Positions 1 to 8,098 of a DNA stretch of 64,000 nt are shown here, one piece after another (positions within the stretch are counted from its first letter, which is position 1; every line of letters begins with the position of its first letter). This DNA is from Kribbella sp. NBC_00382 (GTDB lineage: Bacteria; Actinomycetota; Actinomycetes; Propionibacteriales; Kribbellaceae): assembly GCF_036067295.1 (NCBI RefSeq), contig NZ_CP107954.1, positions 6,634,001 to 6,698,000 of the forward strand, written 5' to 3'. The notes beneath the pieces were generated by a model. The model worked only from the letters and a program-made list of their open reading frames with translations, ran no database searches and was not told the DNA's origin. Both the position numbers and the translations under genes were made by a program.

Positions 1-518
1 AACTCCCGGGCGACCTTGTAGCCGGCCTCGGTGAAGACGGTGATCATCTTGCGGTTGTCCGGCAGCACCTCGGCGATGAACCGGGCGATGCCGTGCTCGC
101 GCGCCGCCTGGGCGAGGTGCTCGAGCAGCAGTTGCCCGAGGCCACGGCCCTGGTGCGCGTCCTCGATCAGGAAGGCGACCTCGGCCGTCCGCGGGCCGGT
201 GCGCTCGTAGCGGCCGACGCCGATCATCTCGTCGCCGACCGTCACGATCAGCGCGAGCCGGTCCACGTAGTCGACCTGGGTGAAGCGCGCCACGTCGCGG
301 TCGGACAGTTGCGGGTACGGCGCGAAGAACCGGTAGTACTTCGACTGCTCCGAGACGCGCGCGTAGAAGGCCACCAGCAGGTCCGCGTCACCAGGCGTGA
401 TCGGCCGCAAGTGCGCTGTCGCCCCGTCGCGCAGCACCACGTCCGCCTCGTACACCGCCGGATAGCCCTCTGGGTACTCCAGGACATACTGGGCCGGTCG
501 CTGGGGCTGCTCCGGCAT
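1..518 (-). CDS. GNAT acetyltransferase domain (Pat-like), 3' end cut by window edge
   Basis: The first 172 codons are visible, starting from the ATG at 518. The visible part is a GNAT fold: after a lead-in resembling VVLRDGATAHLRPI (residues 28-40) the acetyl-CoA pyrophosphate loop QGRGLG lies at about 123-128, followed by the helix and strand ending EAGYKV. In actinobacteria this N-terminal GNAT often continues into a CoA-ligase/ATP-grasp part, giving a Pat-like protein lysine acetyltransferase that controls acyl-CoA synthetases. That continuation lies outside the window, so a stand-alone GNAT cannot be excluded. The acyl-CoA synthetase at 1842 would be a logical substrate, but that is inference only. 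Confidence 0.8.
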   Translation of the reverse strand, partial: MPEQPQRPAQYVLEYPEGYPAVYEADVVLRDGATAHLRPITPGDADLLVAFYARVSEQSKYYRFFAPYPQLSDRDVARFTQVDYVDRLALIVTVGDEMIGVGRYERTGPRTAEVAFLIEDAHQGRGLGQLLLEHLAQAAREHGIARFIAEVLPDNRKMITVFTEAGYKVARE

Positions 519-569
519 TGTCACGCGGCCAGCGTACTCACTCACCAGATTTCGGAGGACGGCAATTCC

Positions 570-1715
570 ATGTGGTGGTTGAGTGCGATCGGTGGCATCG
601 CTGCGCTCGTCACCGGTCTGCTGGGGCCGTCTGACGCTCTCGACGTGATTCAGCGAATCGCTCCCGTGCTGGTCTTCCTGGTCGCCGTCACGGTGATCGC
701 CGGGCTCGCCGACGCCGCGAAGGTCTTCGACGTGGCGGCACGTGAGGCGGCTCACCTCGCCCGCGGCCGGATGTGGCGGCTCTGGCTGCTCGTGGTGGTG
801 CTCGCGACCGCCCTGACCATCGTGCTGTCGCTGGACACCTGTGCCGTGCTGCTCACGCCGGTGGTGCTCGCGATGGCGCGCCAGCTCGAGATCCCGCCGA
901 AGCTGTTCGCGTTCACCACGGTCTGGCTGGCCGGCACCGCCTCGATGCTGCTGCCGGTGTCCAATCTCACCAACCTGCTCGCGCTGCACCAGTTCGACCG
1001 GCTCGGTCTCGGGCTGCGCGACTACCTCGGCCTGAGCTGGCGACCGGCCATCGCGGCGATCCTGATCACGGTCGTCGTCCTGGCCGTGCTGTTCCACAAG
1101 GACCTGCGCCGGTCGTACGAAGTGCCGCCGACGCCCGACCTGGACGACAAGGTGCTCTTCTGGGGCTCGGCGGCGGTCTGCCTGGCGCTCGGTCCCGCGT
1201 TCGTCACCGGTATCGACGTCGCCTGGCCGGCCAGCATCGGCGCGCTGGTGCTCGTCGTGCTCTTCGCCGTCCGGCGCCGCGCGGAGCTCACCTGGGTCCT
1301 GGTGCCCTGGCGCCTGGTCATCACCGTGGTCGGACTGTTTCTCGTCGTCGGCGCCCTCACCGCCCACGGACTCGAAGGCCTGCTCAGCGACATCGCCGGC
1401 AACGGAAACGGCCTGGCCGCGCACCTCCGGCTGACCGGCACGGCAGCGCTCGGCGCCAACGCGGTCGACAACCTTCCCGCGTACCTGGCGATGGAGCCGG
1501 TGGCCTCGGCGGACGGGACCCGGATGATGCTGCTGCTGATCGGGGTGAACTGCGGCTGCCTGCTCACCCTCTGGGGCTCGCTGGCCACCCTCCTGTGGCG
1601 CGACCGCTGCCGTGCCGCCGGAGTCCACATCTCCTGGTGGTCGTTCCTGTGGCGCGGGCTGATCCTGACCCCGCTCGTCCTCACCGGAGCCGTGCTCGCC
1701 GTCAGCCTCGGCTGA
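570..1715 (+). CDS. SLC13/ArsB-type permease
   Basis: A 381-residue integral membrane protein with about ten hydrophobic segments. Two features typical of the ArsB/NhaD/SLC13 superfamily are visible: the LSLDTCAVLLTPV segment near residue 90 and the NAVDNLPAYLA segment near residue 308, which resembles the second pseudo-symmetric half (ANxVxNLPA) of ArsB-type carriers. The frame is open further upstream, but the ATG at 570 follows a strong GGAGGA at 554-559, and the upstream part only mirrors the acetyltransferase on the other strand. The substrate is unknown; arsenite, dicarboxylates or sulfate-type anions are possible. No arsR or arsC gene is nearby, so an arsenic role is not supported. Confidence 0.8.
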   Translation: MWWLSAIGGIAALVTGLLGPSDALDVIQRIAPVLVFLVAVTVIAGLADAAKVFDVAAREAAHLARGRMWRLWLLVVVLATALTIVLSLDTCAVLLTPVVLAMARQLEIPPKLFAFTTVWLAGTASMLLPVSNLTNLLALHQFDRLGLGLRDYLGLSWRPAIAAILITVVVLAVLFHKDLRRSYEVPPTPDLDDKVLFWGSAAVCLALGPAFVTGIDVAWPASIGALVLVVLFAVRRRAELTWVLVPWRLVITVVGLFLVVGALTAHGLEGLLSDIAGNGNGLAAHLRLTGTAALGANAVDNLPAYLAMEPVASADGTRMMLLLIGVNCGCLLTLWGSLATLLWRDRCRAAGVHISWWSFLWRGLILTPLVLTGAVLAVSLG

Positions 1716-1746
1716 CGGCCAGCACAACCACGGGAAAGACGCTGGA

Positions 1747-1762
1747 TCGAACATGCGTTCGA
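1747..1762. promoter_or_regulatory. SOS box (LexA site)
   Basis: TCGAACATGCGTTCGA is a perfect palindrome matching the actinobacterial/Gram-positive LexA consensus GAAC-N4-GTTC with both TCGA flanks. It lies 31 nt after the permease stop and 79 nt before the acyl-CoA synthetase start, in a non-coding stretch, so the acyl-CoA synthetase is the only sensible target. Confidence 0.75.
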
Positions 1763-1841
1763 CTTTAGTCACAGATCGCAGTGTTTCGCAAACCCGGATG
1801 TCGCGTTGCCGATCTCGGTGCGCTCGGCAATAGTGCGCACC

Positions 1842-3551
1842 ATGAGCCAGGAACAGAGCACCTCGGACAACACCCGCACGTTCCGTGAGGCACGCGACTT
1901 CCTGGTCGCCCATCGCGAGGACTACGACACCGCGTACCGCGAGTTCAGCTGGCCTGCTTTCGACCAGTTCAACTGGGCGCGGGACTGGTTCGACGCACTC
2001 GCCGTCGAACAGGCCGAGGTCGCCGCGCTGACCATCGTCGAGGAGGACGGCGAGGTCAACTCGCTCACCTACGCGGAGATGGCCGAGCGATCCCGCCAGG
2101 TGGCCGGCTGGCTCACCGAGGCCGGACTGCAGCCAGGCGACCGGGTACTGATCGTGCTCGGCAACATCGTCCCGCTGTGGGAGGTGATGCTCGGCTGCAT
2201 CCGGGCCGGCGCGGTGATGATCCCCGCGACCACACTGCTCACCGATGCGGATCTGGCCGACCGGATCACGCGCGGTGCAGTACGGGCCGTCGTGACGACC
2301 GATCAAGATGCCCCCAGGTACGAAGGTATCGCTGATCAGTGCATCCGGGTCAGCGTCGGCGGACCTGTGGACAACTGGCTCGACTACGAGGACTCCAAGA
2401 CCTACGACGGCCCGGTTCCCGCGCCCGACACCAAGGCCGACGACTCGCTCCTGCTCTACTTCACCTCCGGTACGACGAGTCAGCCCAAGCTCGTCGAGCA
2501 CACCCAGGTCAGCTACCCGGTCGGCCATCTGTCCACGATGTACTGGATCGGCCTGCAACCCGGCGACGTGCACCTCAACGTCTCCTCACCCGGCTGGGCC
2601 AAGCACTCCTGGAGCAACGTCTTCGCGCCCTGGAACGCGGGCGCGACCGTCTTCCTCTACAACTACACCCGCTTCGACGCCGAGAAGATGCTCCGGGTCC
2701 TGCAGACCTACGGCGTGACCACCTTCTGCGCCCCGCCGACCGTCTGGCGGATGCTGATCCAGGCCGATCTGTCCGCGGTGGACATCAAGATCCGCGAGTG
2801 CATCTCGGCCGGCGAGCCGCTCAACCCCGAGGTGATCGAGCAGGTCCGCAACGCCTGGGACGTCACCATCCGCGACGGCTACGGCCAGACCGAGACGACC
2901 GCGCAGATCGGCAACCCGCCCGGCCAGCCGGTCAAGCTCGGCTCGATGGGCCGGCCGCTGCCGGGGTACAAGATCGCACTAGTCGACCCGGCCACCGACG
3001 AGGTCGGCGACGACGGCGAGATCTGCATCGAGCTCGCTCCCCCGCCGGTCCCGCTGATGCGCGGTTACCGGGACGCCGATGAGATGACGGAAGAGGCGAT
3101 GCGCGGCGGCTTCTACCACACCGGCGACGTCGCAAGCCGGGACGAAGAGGGCTACATCACCTACGTCGGCCGCTCTGACGACGTGTTCAAGGCCAGTGAC
3201 TACCGGATCTCGCCGTTCGAGCTGGAGTCGGTACTGATCGAGCACCCGGCCGTGGCCGAGGCTGCCGTCGTACCGTCGCCAGACCCGGTTCGCCTCTCGG
3301 TACCGAAGGCGTACGTCGTCCTGGCGGCTGGCCATGAGCCGTCACGGGAGCTGGCCAAGGACATCCTGCAGTTCTGCCGCGACCACCTGGCGCCGTACAA
3401 GCGGATCCGGCGGATCGAGTTCGCGGAGCTGCCGAAGACGATCTCGGGCAAGATTCGCCGGGTCGAGCTGCGCGCGGACGAAGCCGCCAAGGTGGACCAG
3501 GGCGAACCCACCGAACACGCCTACGACGAGGCCGACTTCCGGGACGCTTAA
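1842..3551 (+). CDS. AMP-forming acyl-CoA synthetase
   Basis: A 569-residue ANL-superfamily enzyme that activates a carboxylic acid to acyl-AMP and then acyl-CoA. The P-loop YFTSGTTSQPK is near residue 206, the acyl-adenylate motif DGYGQTETT near 345, the hinge region GDVASRDEEGYITYVGR near 430, and the C-terminal catalytic lysine lies in PKTISGKIRR. Length and layout suit the acetyl/medium-chain (MACS-like) branch. The ATG at 1842 was chosen because the 12 extra upstream codons have no family character. The last lysine is the residue Pat-type acetyltransferases usually modify, and a Pat-like gene begins 1.3 kb away. An SOS box lies just upstream. The exact acid is not predictable. Confidence 0.9.
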   Translation: MSQEQSTSDNTRTFREARDFLVAHREDYDTAYREFSWPAFDQFNWARDWFDALAVEQAEVAALTIVEEDGEVNSLTYAEMAERSRQVAGWLTEAGLQPGDRVLIVLGNIVPLWEVMLGCIRAGAVMIPATTLLTDADLADRITRGAVRAVVTTDQDAPRYEGIADQCIRVSVGGPVDNWLDYEDSKTYDGPVPAPDTKADDSLLLYFTSGTTSQPKLVEHTQVSYPVGHLSTMYWIGLQPGDVHLNVSSPGWAKHSWSNVFAPWNAGATVFLYNYTRFDAEKMLRVLQTYGVTTFCAPPTVWRMLIQADLSAVDIKIRECISAGEPLNPEVIEQVRNAWDVTIRDGYGQTETTAQIGNPPGQPVKLGSMGRPLPGYKIALVDPATDEVGDDGEICIELAPPPVPLMRGYRDADEMTEEAMRGGFYHTGDVASRDEEGYITYVGRSDDVFKASDYRISPFELESVLIEHPAVAEAAVVPSPDPVRLSVPKAYVVLAAGHEPSRELAKDILQFCRDHLAPYKRIRRIEFAELPKTISGKIRRVELRADEAAKVDQGEPTEHAYDEADFRDA

Positions 3552-3575
3552 CAAGTCAGGTGGTGCAATAGTCCG

Positions 3576-4343
3576 ATGTCGCACGACACGGGCCTGGGGA
3601 TCGCCGCAGTAATAGTGCTCCCACTCCTAGTCGCTATCGCCGTTGTGGCGTCACGACTCGCCTCCCTGCGGCATGAGAAGGGCATCGTCACAGCCGCCCT
3701 CCGTGCCCTGGTCCAGCTGGCCGTTGTCGGCGCGGTGGTCGGTTTCGCGCTCCAGTCGATCTGGGGAACGCTCGCCTTCATCCTGGTGATGATGGTCGTC
3801 GCCACGATCACCAGTGCTCGCCGCATCCGGCACGTGGCGGTGGTACCGGGTCAGTACCTGTACTGCGCTGCCGCGATCGCCGGGGGCGCAACCCTGGTAC
3901 TCCTCCTGCTCGTCCTCCCCGGCGTGGTGCCGCGCAACCCGGGCAGCATCCTCCCGATGGGCGGCATCATCGTCGGCGGCGCGATGAACGCCACCACGCT
4001 CGCCGGGCGCCGGCTGCTGTCGGAGTACGGCGGCCGGTACGGCGAGTTCGAGGCGGGTCTGTCGATCGGCCTGATGCAACCGGACGCGTTCAAACTCGTG
4101 GCCGGCCCGGTCGCCGGCGACGCCTTGCTGCCTTCGCTCGACCAGACCCGCACGGTCGGCCTCGTCACGCTGCCGGGCGCCTTCGTCGGGATGGTCCTCG
4201 GCGGCGCCTCACCGACAGCTGCTGCGGCGTTGCAACTCGTAGTACTGATCGGCCTGCTCGCGGCCGGATCGATCGCCATCCTGACCACAACCGAGCTCCT
4301 TGCCCGGTCATCCCTTCCCGACGGGCGTACCGTTTCCTCATGA
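3576..4343 (+). CDS. UPF0014 (FetB/YbbM-like) membrane protein
   Basis: A 255-residue polytopic protein with about seven hydrophobic segments. The central GGIIVGGAMNATTLAGRRL (near residues 128-148) and the LPGAFVGMVLGGASP loop (near 198) are hallmarks of the UPF0014/FetB family, the permease half of an ABC exporter linked to iron efflux in Escherichia coli. No ATPase partner (FetA-like) is adjacent; instead a small DUF2630 gene overlaps its stop by four bases (ATGA). It may use a distant ATPase or act alone. Confidence 0.85.
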   Translation: MSHDTGLGIAAVIVLPLLVAIAVVASRLASLRHEKGIVTAALRALVQLAVVGAVVGFALQSIWGTLAFILVMMVVATITSARRIRHVAVVPGQYLYCAAAIAGGATLVLLLLVLPGVVPRNPGSILPMGGIIVGGAMNATTLAGRRLLSEYGGRYGEFEAGLSIGLMQPDAFKLVAGPVAGDALLPSLDQTRTVGLVTLPGAFVGMVLGGASPTAAAALQLVVLIGLLAAGSIAILTTTELLARSSLPDGRTVSS

Positions 4344-4588
4344 CCGACGACAAGAGCCTTTTCAGCCGGATCGACGAGCTTGTTGCCGAGGAGCACGATC
4401 TGCGGACCAAGCACGCGGCCGGCGAGATCAACGATGCCGACGAGAAGGAACGCCTGCGCAAGCTCGAGGTCGAGCTGGATCAGTGCTGGGACCTGCTGCG
4501 CCAGCGCCGCGCCAAGCGTGAGTTCGGCGAGAACCCCGAGGACGCCCAGGCCCGCTCGGGCGACGTCGTCGAGGGCTACCTCAATTGA
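4340..4588 (+). CDS. DUF2630 family protein
   Basis: An 82-residue, highly charged, helical protein. The pattern IDELVAEEHDLR ... DEKERLRKLEVELDQCWDLLRQRRAKREFG is that of the actinobacterial DUF2630 family, whose function is unknown. It is translationally coupled to the upstream UPF0014 permease through a four-base ATGA overlap. A strong hairpin follows the stop. The heptad-like spacing of leucines suggests a short coiled coil. Confidence 0.85.
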   Translation: MTDDKSLFSRIDELVAEEHDLRTKHAAGEINDADEKERLRKLEVELDQCWDLLRQRRAKREFGENPEDAQARSGDVVEGYLN

Positions 4589-4594
4589 GACGAA

Positions 4595-4626
4595 CCGGAT
4601 GGGCCTCAAGCCTGAGGCCCATCCGG
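4595..4626. terminator. Bidirectional hairpin terminator
   Basis: A 14-bp perfect stem (CCGGATGGGCCTCA at 4595-4608, complement at 4613-4626) with a 4-nt loop sits between the convergent DUF2630 and PPOX genes. There is no U-tract, as usual in GC-rich actinobacteria. Confidence 0.8.
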
Positions 4627-4633
4627 CGAGAGC

Positions 4634-5056
4634 TCAGAAGCCGCGGAGGTTGTCCGGGCGGATCCGGATCAGCACCGAGTAGTCGCGGTGGAAGTCGTCC
4701 GCGGTCAGGCTCAGTCCGCTCATGCCGGCCGCGTACTTCGCGTTGTACGCGGCCAGCTCCTCGTCCGTGGCCGGCTTGCCGTCGAGTACGGCGTCACCGG
4801 TGAGCACGCCGACGTCGCCGCCCGAGTGGGTCGCGTTGAAGTTGACCGCCACCCGGGACTGCCCGGCGATGTTGCGGAGCTTGGCCTGGCCGGGCTGGCT
4901 GAAGACGAGAACCTCGGTACCGTTCCAGCCGAACCAGACCGGGTTCGGCTGCGGCGTACCTGACTTGCCGACGGTGGTCAGCCAGATGACCAGCTCGTCG
5001 TTCAGGCGGCGCTCGATCCGCGCGCCGAAAGCGGTGGAGTTGTCGATGGTGAACAT
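4634..5056 (-). CDS. PPOX-class F420-dependent oxidoreductase family protein
   Basis: A 140-residue split-barrel flavin/F420-binding protein. The opening RRLNDELVIWLTTVGKSGTPQPNPVWFGWNG and the internal QSRVAVNFNATHSGGDVGVLTGDAVL are typical of the TIGR03667-type PPOX family found in actinobacteria, whose members bind F420 or FMN and reduce small substrates. The ATG at 5056 follows a GAGGGG ribosome-binding site. It is 29 nt downstream of the CoA-binding gene on the same strand, so the two are probably co-transcribed. The physiological substrate is unknown. Confidence 0.85.
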   Translation of the reverse strand: MFTIDNSTAFGARIERRLNDELVIWLTTVGKSGTPQPNPVWFGWNGTEVLVFSQPGQAKLRNIAGQSRVAVNFNATHSGGDVGVLTGDAVLDGKPATDEELAAYNAKYAAGMSGLSLTADDFHRDYSVLIRIRPDNLRGF

Positions 5057-5085
5057 ATTGGCCCCTCAGAACTCGCCGGAACGGG

Positions 5086-5499
5086 TCAGGTCGGACCCAG
5101 GCGTCCCCACTCGATCGCCGGGCAGCGGTTCATCACCATCGTCAGACCCGCGGCCGTCGTCCGGGTGTAGGCGTCCGGATCCACCACATCCAGCTGGAAC
5201 CAGACCGCCCGCGCATTGATTCCCACCGCCTGGTCCGCGACCGCGCCGGCGAGCTCGGACCGTACGAAGACATCCACACAATCCACCGGGAACGGGATGT
5301 CGGCCAGCGACGCGTATCCCTGCTCGCCATGCACGGTCTCAGCCGACGGATGCACCGGCACGATCCGCTTCCCCTGCCGCTGCAGGAACCTCGCCACCCC
5401 GTACGCCGCCCGCTGGGTGTTGCTCGACAACCCCACCACAGCCCACGTCTCGCAGTCGGCCAGCACCTTACGGATGTCACTCTCATCAGCCCACGTCAC
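5086..5499 (-). CDS. CoA-binding domain protein (YccU-like)
   Basis: A 137-residue single-domain Rossmann protein of the CoA_binding_2/YccU type. Visible features are TWAVVGLSSNTQRAAYGVARFLQ (nucleotide-binding loop, residues 14-36), GKRIVPVHPSAETVHGE, PVDCVDVFVRSE and the C-terminal NRCPAIEWGRLG signature. The frame extends further upstream, but the GTG at 5499 is preceded by GAGGGA and starts directly before the conserved domain. The molecular role of the family is uncertain; it binds a CoA moiety in structures. Confidence 0.85.
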   Translation of the reverse strand: MTWADESDIRKVLADCETWAVVGLSSNTQRAAYGVARFLQRQGKRIVPVHPSAETVHGEQGYASLADIPFPVDCVDVFVRSELAGAVADQAVGINARAVWFQLDVVDPDAYTRTTAAGLTMVMNRCPAIEWGRLGPT

Positions 5500-5636
5500 A
5501 AGCCAATCATCCCTCGCCGACCAACCGGCGTAGGCTGCGAGCGACCCCGGACTCGACGACAGCTCACTCAGAGCTGCCCGCCACACCGGCCAGCGCACGG
5601 TACGTGCCCGCCATCGTCGACCCGAAGGATCCTCCC

Positions 5637-6062
5637 GTGACGACCGCAGCAGCCAGCCCCGCCGCGACAACGCGCATCCTGCTCGACACCACCAACACCA
5701 AGAACACCCTGCTCGACGGCGCCTGGTGGCCGCGCTCGAACGACCCGTACGCCGAACTGCCGGCCCTCGTCGAGGCGATCGACAGCCTGCGTGGACCCGT
5801 CAAGCGCCTGATCCTGCACGCCGGCGACTGGGCCGAGCAGCCCACCAAGCTGCAGGCGGCCGGCCGGGTGATCAAGCTCGGGTACTTCCGCAGCCAGCCC
5901 GCCACCCTGCTGACCGCGATCTGCGAGCAGCAGGCCCGCGTCGACCTGATGATCATCCCGCTCGACACCCCGGCCGAGACCGCCGAGGCAGCGATGAAAC
6001 TGGCCGCGACCGCAACCAACCGGATCAACACCCCGGGCATCCTCAAGGCGGTCACCGGCTAG
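5637..6062 (+). CDS. DUF5994 family protein
   Basis: A 141-residue protein of the actinobacterial DUF5994 family, function unknown. Typical pieces are LDGAWWPRSNDPYAELPALVEAI near residues 29-51, the HAGDWAEQP segment and VIKLGYFRSQPATLLTAIC. The GTG at 5637 was preferred over a GTG at 5604 because a GAAGGA element (5624-5629) lies 7 nt upstream. It is soluble, without signal peptide or membrane segment. It is divergent from the CoA-binding gene and convergent with the response regulator at 6074. Confidence 0.8.
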   Translation: MTTAAASPAATTRILLDTTNTKNTLLDGAWWPRSNDPYAELPALVEAIDSLRGPVKRLILHAGDWAEQPTKLQAAGRVIKLGYFRSQPATLLTAICEQQARVDLMIIPLDTPAETAEAAMKLAATATNRINTPGILKAVTG

Positions 6063-6073
6063 TTCAGCGAGGT

Positions 6074-6727
6074 TCAGCCGCGTAGGTAGGTGAGGACGGC
6101 TGAGACTCGGCGGTCTCGGCCGTCGGGTAGGTCGAGTTTGGCGAAGATGTTGCCGACGTGTTTGCGGACTGCTGCCTCGCTGACCACGAGTTCCGAGGCG
6201 ATCGAGGAGTTGACCCGGCCCTCGGCCATCAGGGCCAGTACTTCGAGTTCGCGCGGTGTCAGCGCTGCCAATGGACCGTCGTCGCGCCGGCGTGCCAGCA
6301 ACTGCCGCACCACCTCGGGATCGACGACCATCCCACCCTCGGCGACCCGGTCGAGCGAGGCGAGGAACTCGGTCACGTGCCCGACCCGGTCCTTAAGCAG
6401 GTACCCGATCCCCCCGGTCGTTGTCTCCAGCAACGACGAGAGGTACGCGTCGGCGACGTACTGCGACAGCACCAAGATCCCGATCTGCGGCAGCTCGGCC
6501 CGGATCGCGGCAGCCGCCCGTAGACCCTCGTCACTGTGGCCGGGCGGCATCCGCACGTCCGTGATGACGACGTCCGGCGGATCCTTGCGCACGACGGCCA
6601 GCAACGTGTCCGCGTCGCCGACGGTGTCGCGGACTTCGTGGCCGGCCCGGTCCAGGATGCTGGCCAGTCCTTCGCGCAACAGCAGTGAGTCTTCAGCCAG
6701 GACGATGCTCAGTCGTCGAGCCGGCAC
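6074..6727 (-). CDS. NarL/LuxR-type response regulator
   Basis: A 217-residue two-component regulator. The receiver domain has the acidic pair AED near residue 11, the phospho-acceptor Asp at about 57 in VVITDVRMP, and the KDRVG switch region. The C-terminal LuxR helix-turn-helix is LTPRELEVLALMAEGRVNSSIASELVVSEAAVRKHVGNIFAKL. The GTG at 6727 overlaps the end of the histidine kinase gene by 19 nt, so the two are co-translated. The divergent ABC transporter at 8099 is the expected target, as in bacitracin/lantibiotic-type LiaR/DesR modules. Confidence 0.9.
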   Translation of the reverse strand: MPARRLSIVLAEDSLLLREGLASILDRAGHEVRDTVGDADTLLAVVRKDPPDVVITDVRMPPGHSDEGLRAAAAIRAELPQIGILVLSQYVADAYLSSLLETTTGGIGYLLKDRVGHVTEFLASLDRVAEGGMVVDPEVVRQLLARRRDDGPLAALTPRELEVLALMAEGRVNSSIASELVVSEAAVRKHVGNIFAKLDLPDGRDRRVSAVLTYLRG

Positions 6728-7989
6728 GGGCACTCCATCCTCAGTCGAGTGGGCCCACCGGGTGGGCTGGACAGGTCGAGTGTGCCTCCCAACGCGTCCA
6801 GTCTCGTCACCAGCCCTTTCAATCCTGTCCCACCGGCCGCATCGAAGGTCGCTCCACCGACACCGTCGTCGGTGACCGTCACGACCAGCCGGTCGCCCGC
6901 GACCCAACCCTCGACCTCACACCGGGTTGCCTGGGCGTGTTTCGCCACGTTGCCGAGGGCCTCGCTCACGACGAAGTACGCGGCCCCCTCGATCGGCGTA
7001 GGGAGTCTGTCGGGCAACGTCATCCGCACACTCACCGGCAGCGGGCTCCGGTCAGCGACCTCTCGTACCGCCGCCTCCAACCCGTGGTCCACCAGCACAC
7101 GCGGATGGATCCCCCGCACCGCCTCGCGCAGATCCGCCAACGCGGCCTCGGCCTCACCATGCGCCTTCACCACCAGCCTGCGCCCCTCCCCCTCGGGCAG
7201 GTCAAGCTCGGCGAGTCCCAGCGTCATCGTCAGCCCGACAAGCCGCTGTTGTACGCCGTCATGCAGATGCCGCTCGATCCGCGCCCGCTCAGTCTCGAAC
7301 GCGTCGACCAGATCGAGCCGGGACCGGCGCAGCTCCGCGACGTTGCGCCGCAACTCTTCCTCCCGCGGCCCGAGCAACGCCTTCGCCAACTCCGCCTCGG
7401 CCCCGGCGAGAGCCCCGAGAATGTACGAGCTGATGACGTAGAAGGGCGGCCCGAACAGGACCAGGAAAGCCCAGCCCTCTCGACCGGTGTCCAGGGTCCA
7501 CGGCCCCATCCCCATCTCCTCGTGCGCGGCGATCCACGGCGCGGCCAACGTCAGGCCGAGCGCCGTCGCGCTGATCCCCCCGAACAGTGCGCTCAGCGGC
7601 CAGACGAAGACGCCCAGCACGAGCCCGTACCCGAGTGCCCGCAGCGACGCACGCTCGCGGCGCCGGAAGGTCAGCCGGGCCCGCAGCCGGTACCCCGGCG
7701 GGATCGTCGCGTGTGGCGACCGCACGCCGGCCGGGATCATCAGCCGCACCCGCCACCGCTCGATGCGGCCGATCACCATCCCGGCGAGCGGGAACGCCAT
7801 CAGCATCCAGATACCGATGATCAGTGGACTGAGCACCAGGCTGAGGCCGACGGCAGCGAACAGCAGGGCGATCGTCAACGCGCCGACGGGCACCGAACTG
7901 AGCAGGTAGGCATAACTGCGCCAGGGCCACGACGAGATGAGGAACCGCCTCGATGCCAGGGCGGCCCACGCCGTGTCCGGTTTCTCCAC
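6709..7989 (-). CDS. DesK/NarL-family sensor histidine kinase
   Basis: A 426-residue kinase. The N-terminal half holds paired hydrophobic segments (about 30-75 and 120-195), an actinobacterial membrane sensor domain. The dimerisation helix ERARIERHLHDGVQQR carries the likely phospho-acceptor His at 243. The HATPase domain ends with the DDGVGGA and GTGLKGLVTRLDALGG boxes. It overlaps the response regulator downstream. The start is GTG at 7989, seven bases after a TAGTGT element. The signal sensed is unknown; cell-envelope stress is a reasonable guess from the adjacent MacB-like transporter. Confidence 0.9.
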   Translation of the reverse strand: MEKPDTAWAALASRRFLISSWPWRSYAYLLSSVPVGALTIALLFAAVGLSLVLSPLIIGIWMLMAFPLAGMVIGRIERWRVRLMIPAGVRSPHATIPPGYRLRARLTFRRRERASLRALGYGLVLGVFVWPLSALFGGISATALGLTLAAPWIAAHEEMGMGPWTLDTGREGWAFLVLFGPPFYVISSYILGALAGAEAELAKALLGPREEELRRNVAELRRSRLDLVDAFETERARIERHLHDGVQQRLVGLTMTLGLAELDLPEGEGRRLVVKAHGEAEAALADLREAVRGIHPRVLVDHGLEAAVREVADRSPLPVSVRMTLPDRLPTPIEGAAYFVVSEALGNVAKHAQATRCEVEGWVAGDRLVVTVTDDGVGGATFDAAGGTGLKGLVTRLDALGGTLDLSSPPGGPTRLRMECPCRLDD

Positions 7990-8025
7990 TCGCTCAACAC
8001 TAGGTCCGGTACGGGCCCCAGGTCG

Positions 8026-8041
8026 GTAGCGTGCGCGCTAC
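8026..8041. promoter_or_regulatory. 16-nt palindrome between two-component and ABC genes
   Basis: GTAGCG-TGCG-CGCTAC is a perfect inverted repeat centred in the 109-nt divergent region, 37 nt from the kinase start and 58 nt from the transporter start. Its size and spacing fit a NarL-type response-regulator dimer site. Confidence 0.45.
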
Positions 8042-8098
8042 TCCAGGTGTCCCGCGTAAGCCAGGGTGGCGAGGCCACCAAACGAGTTGGCTGGAACC

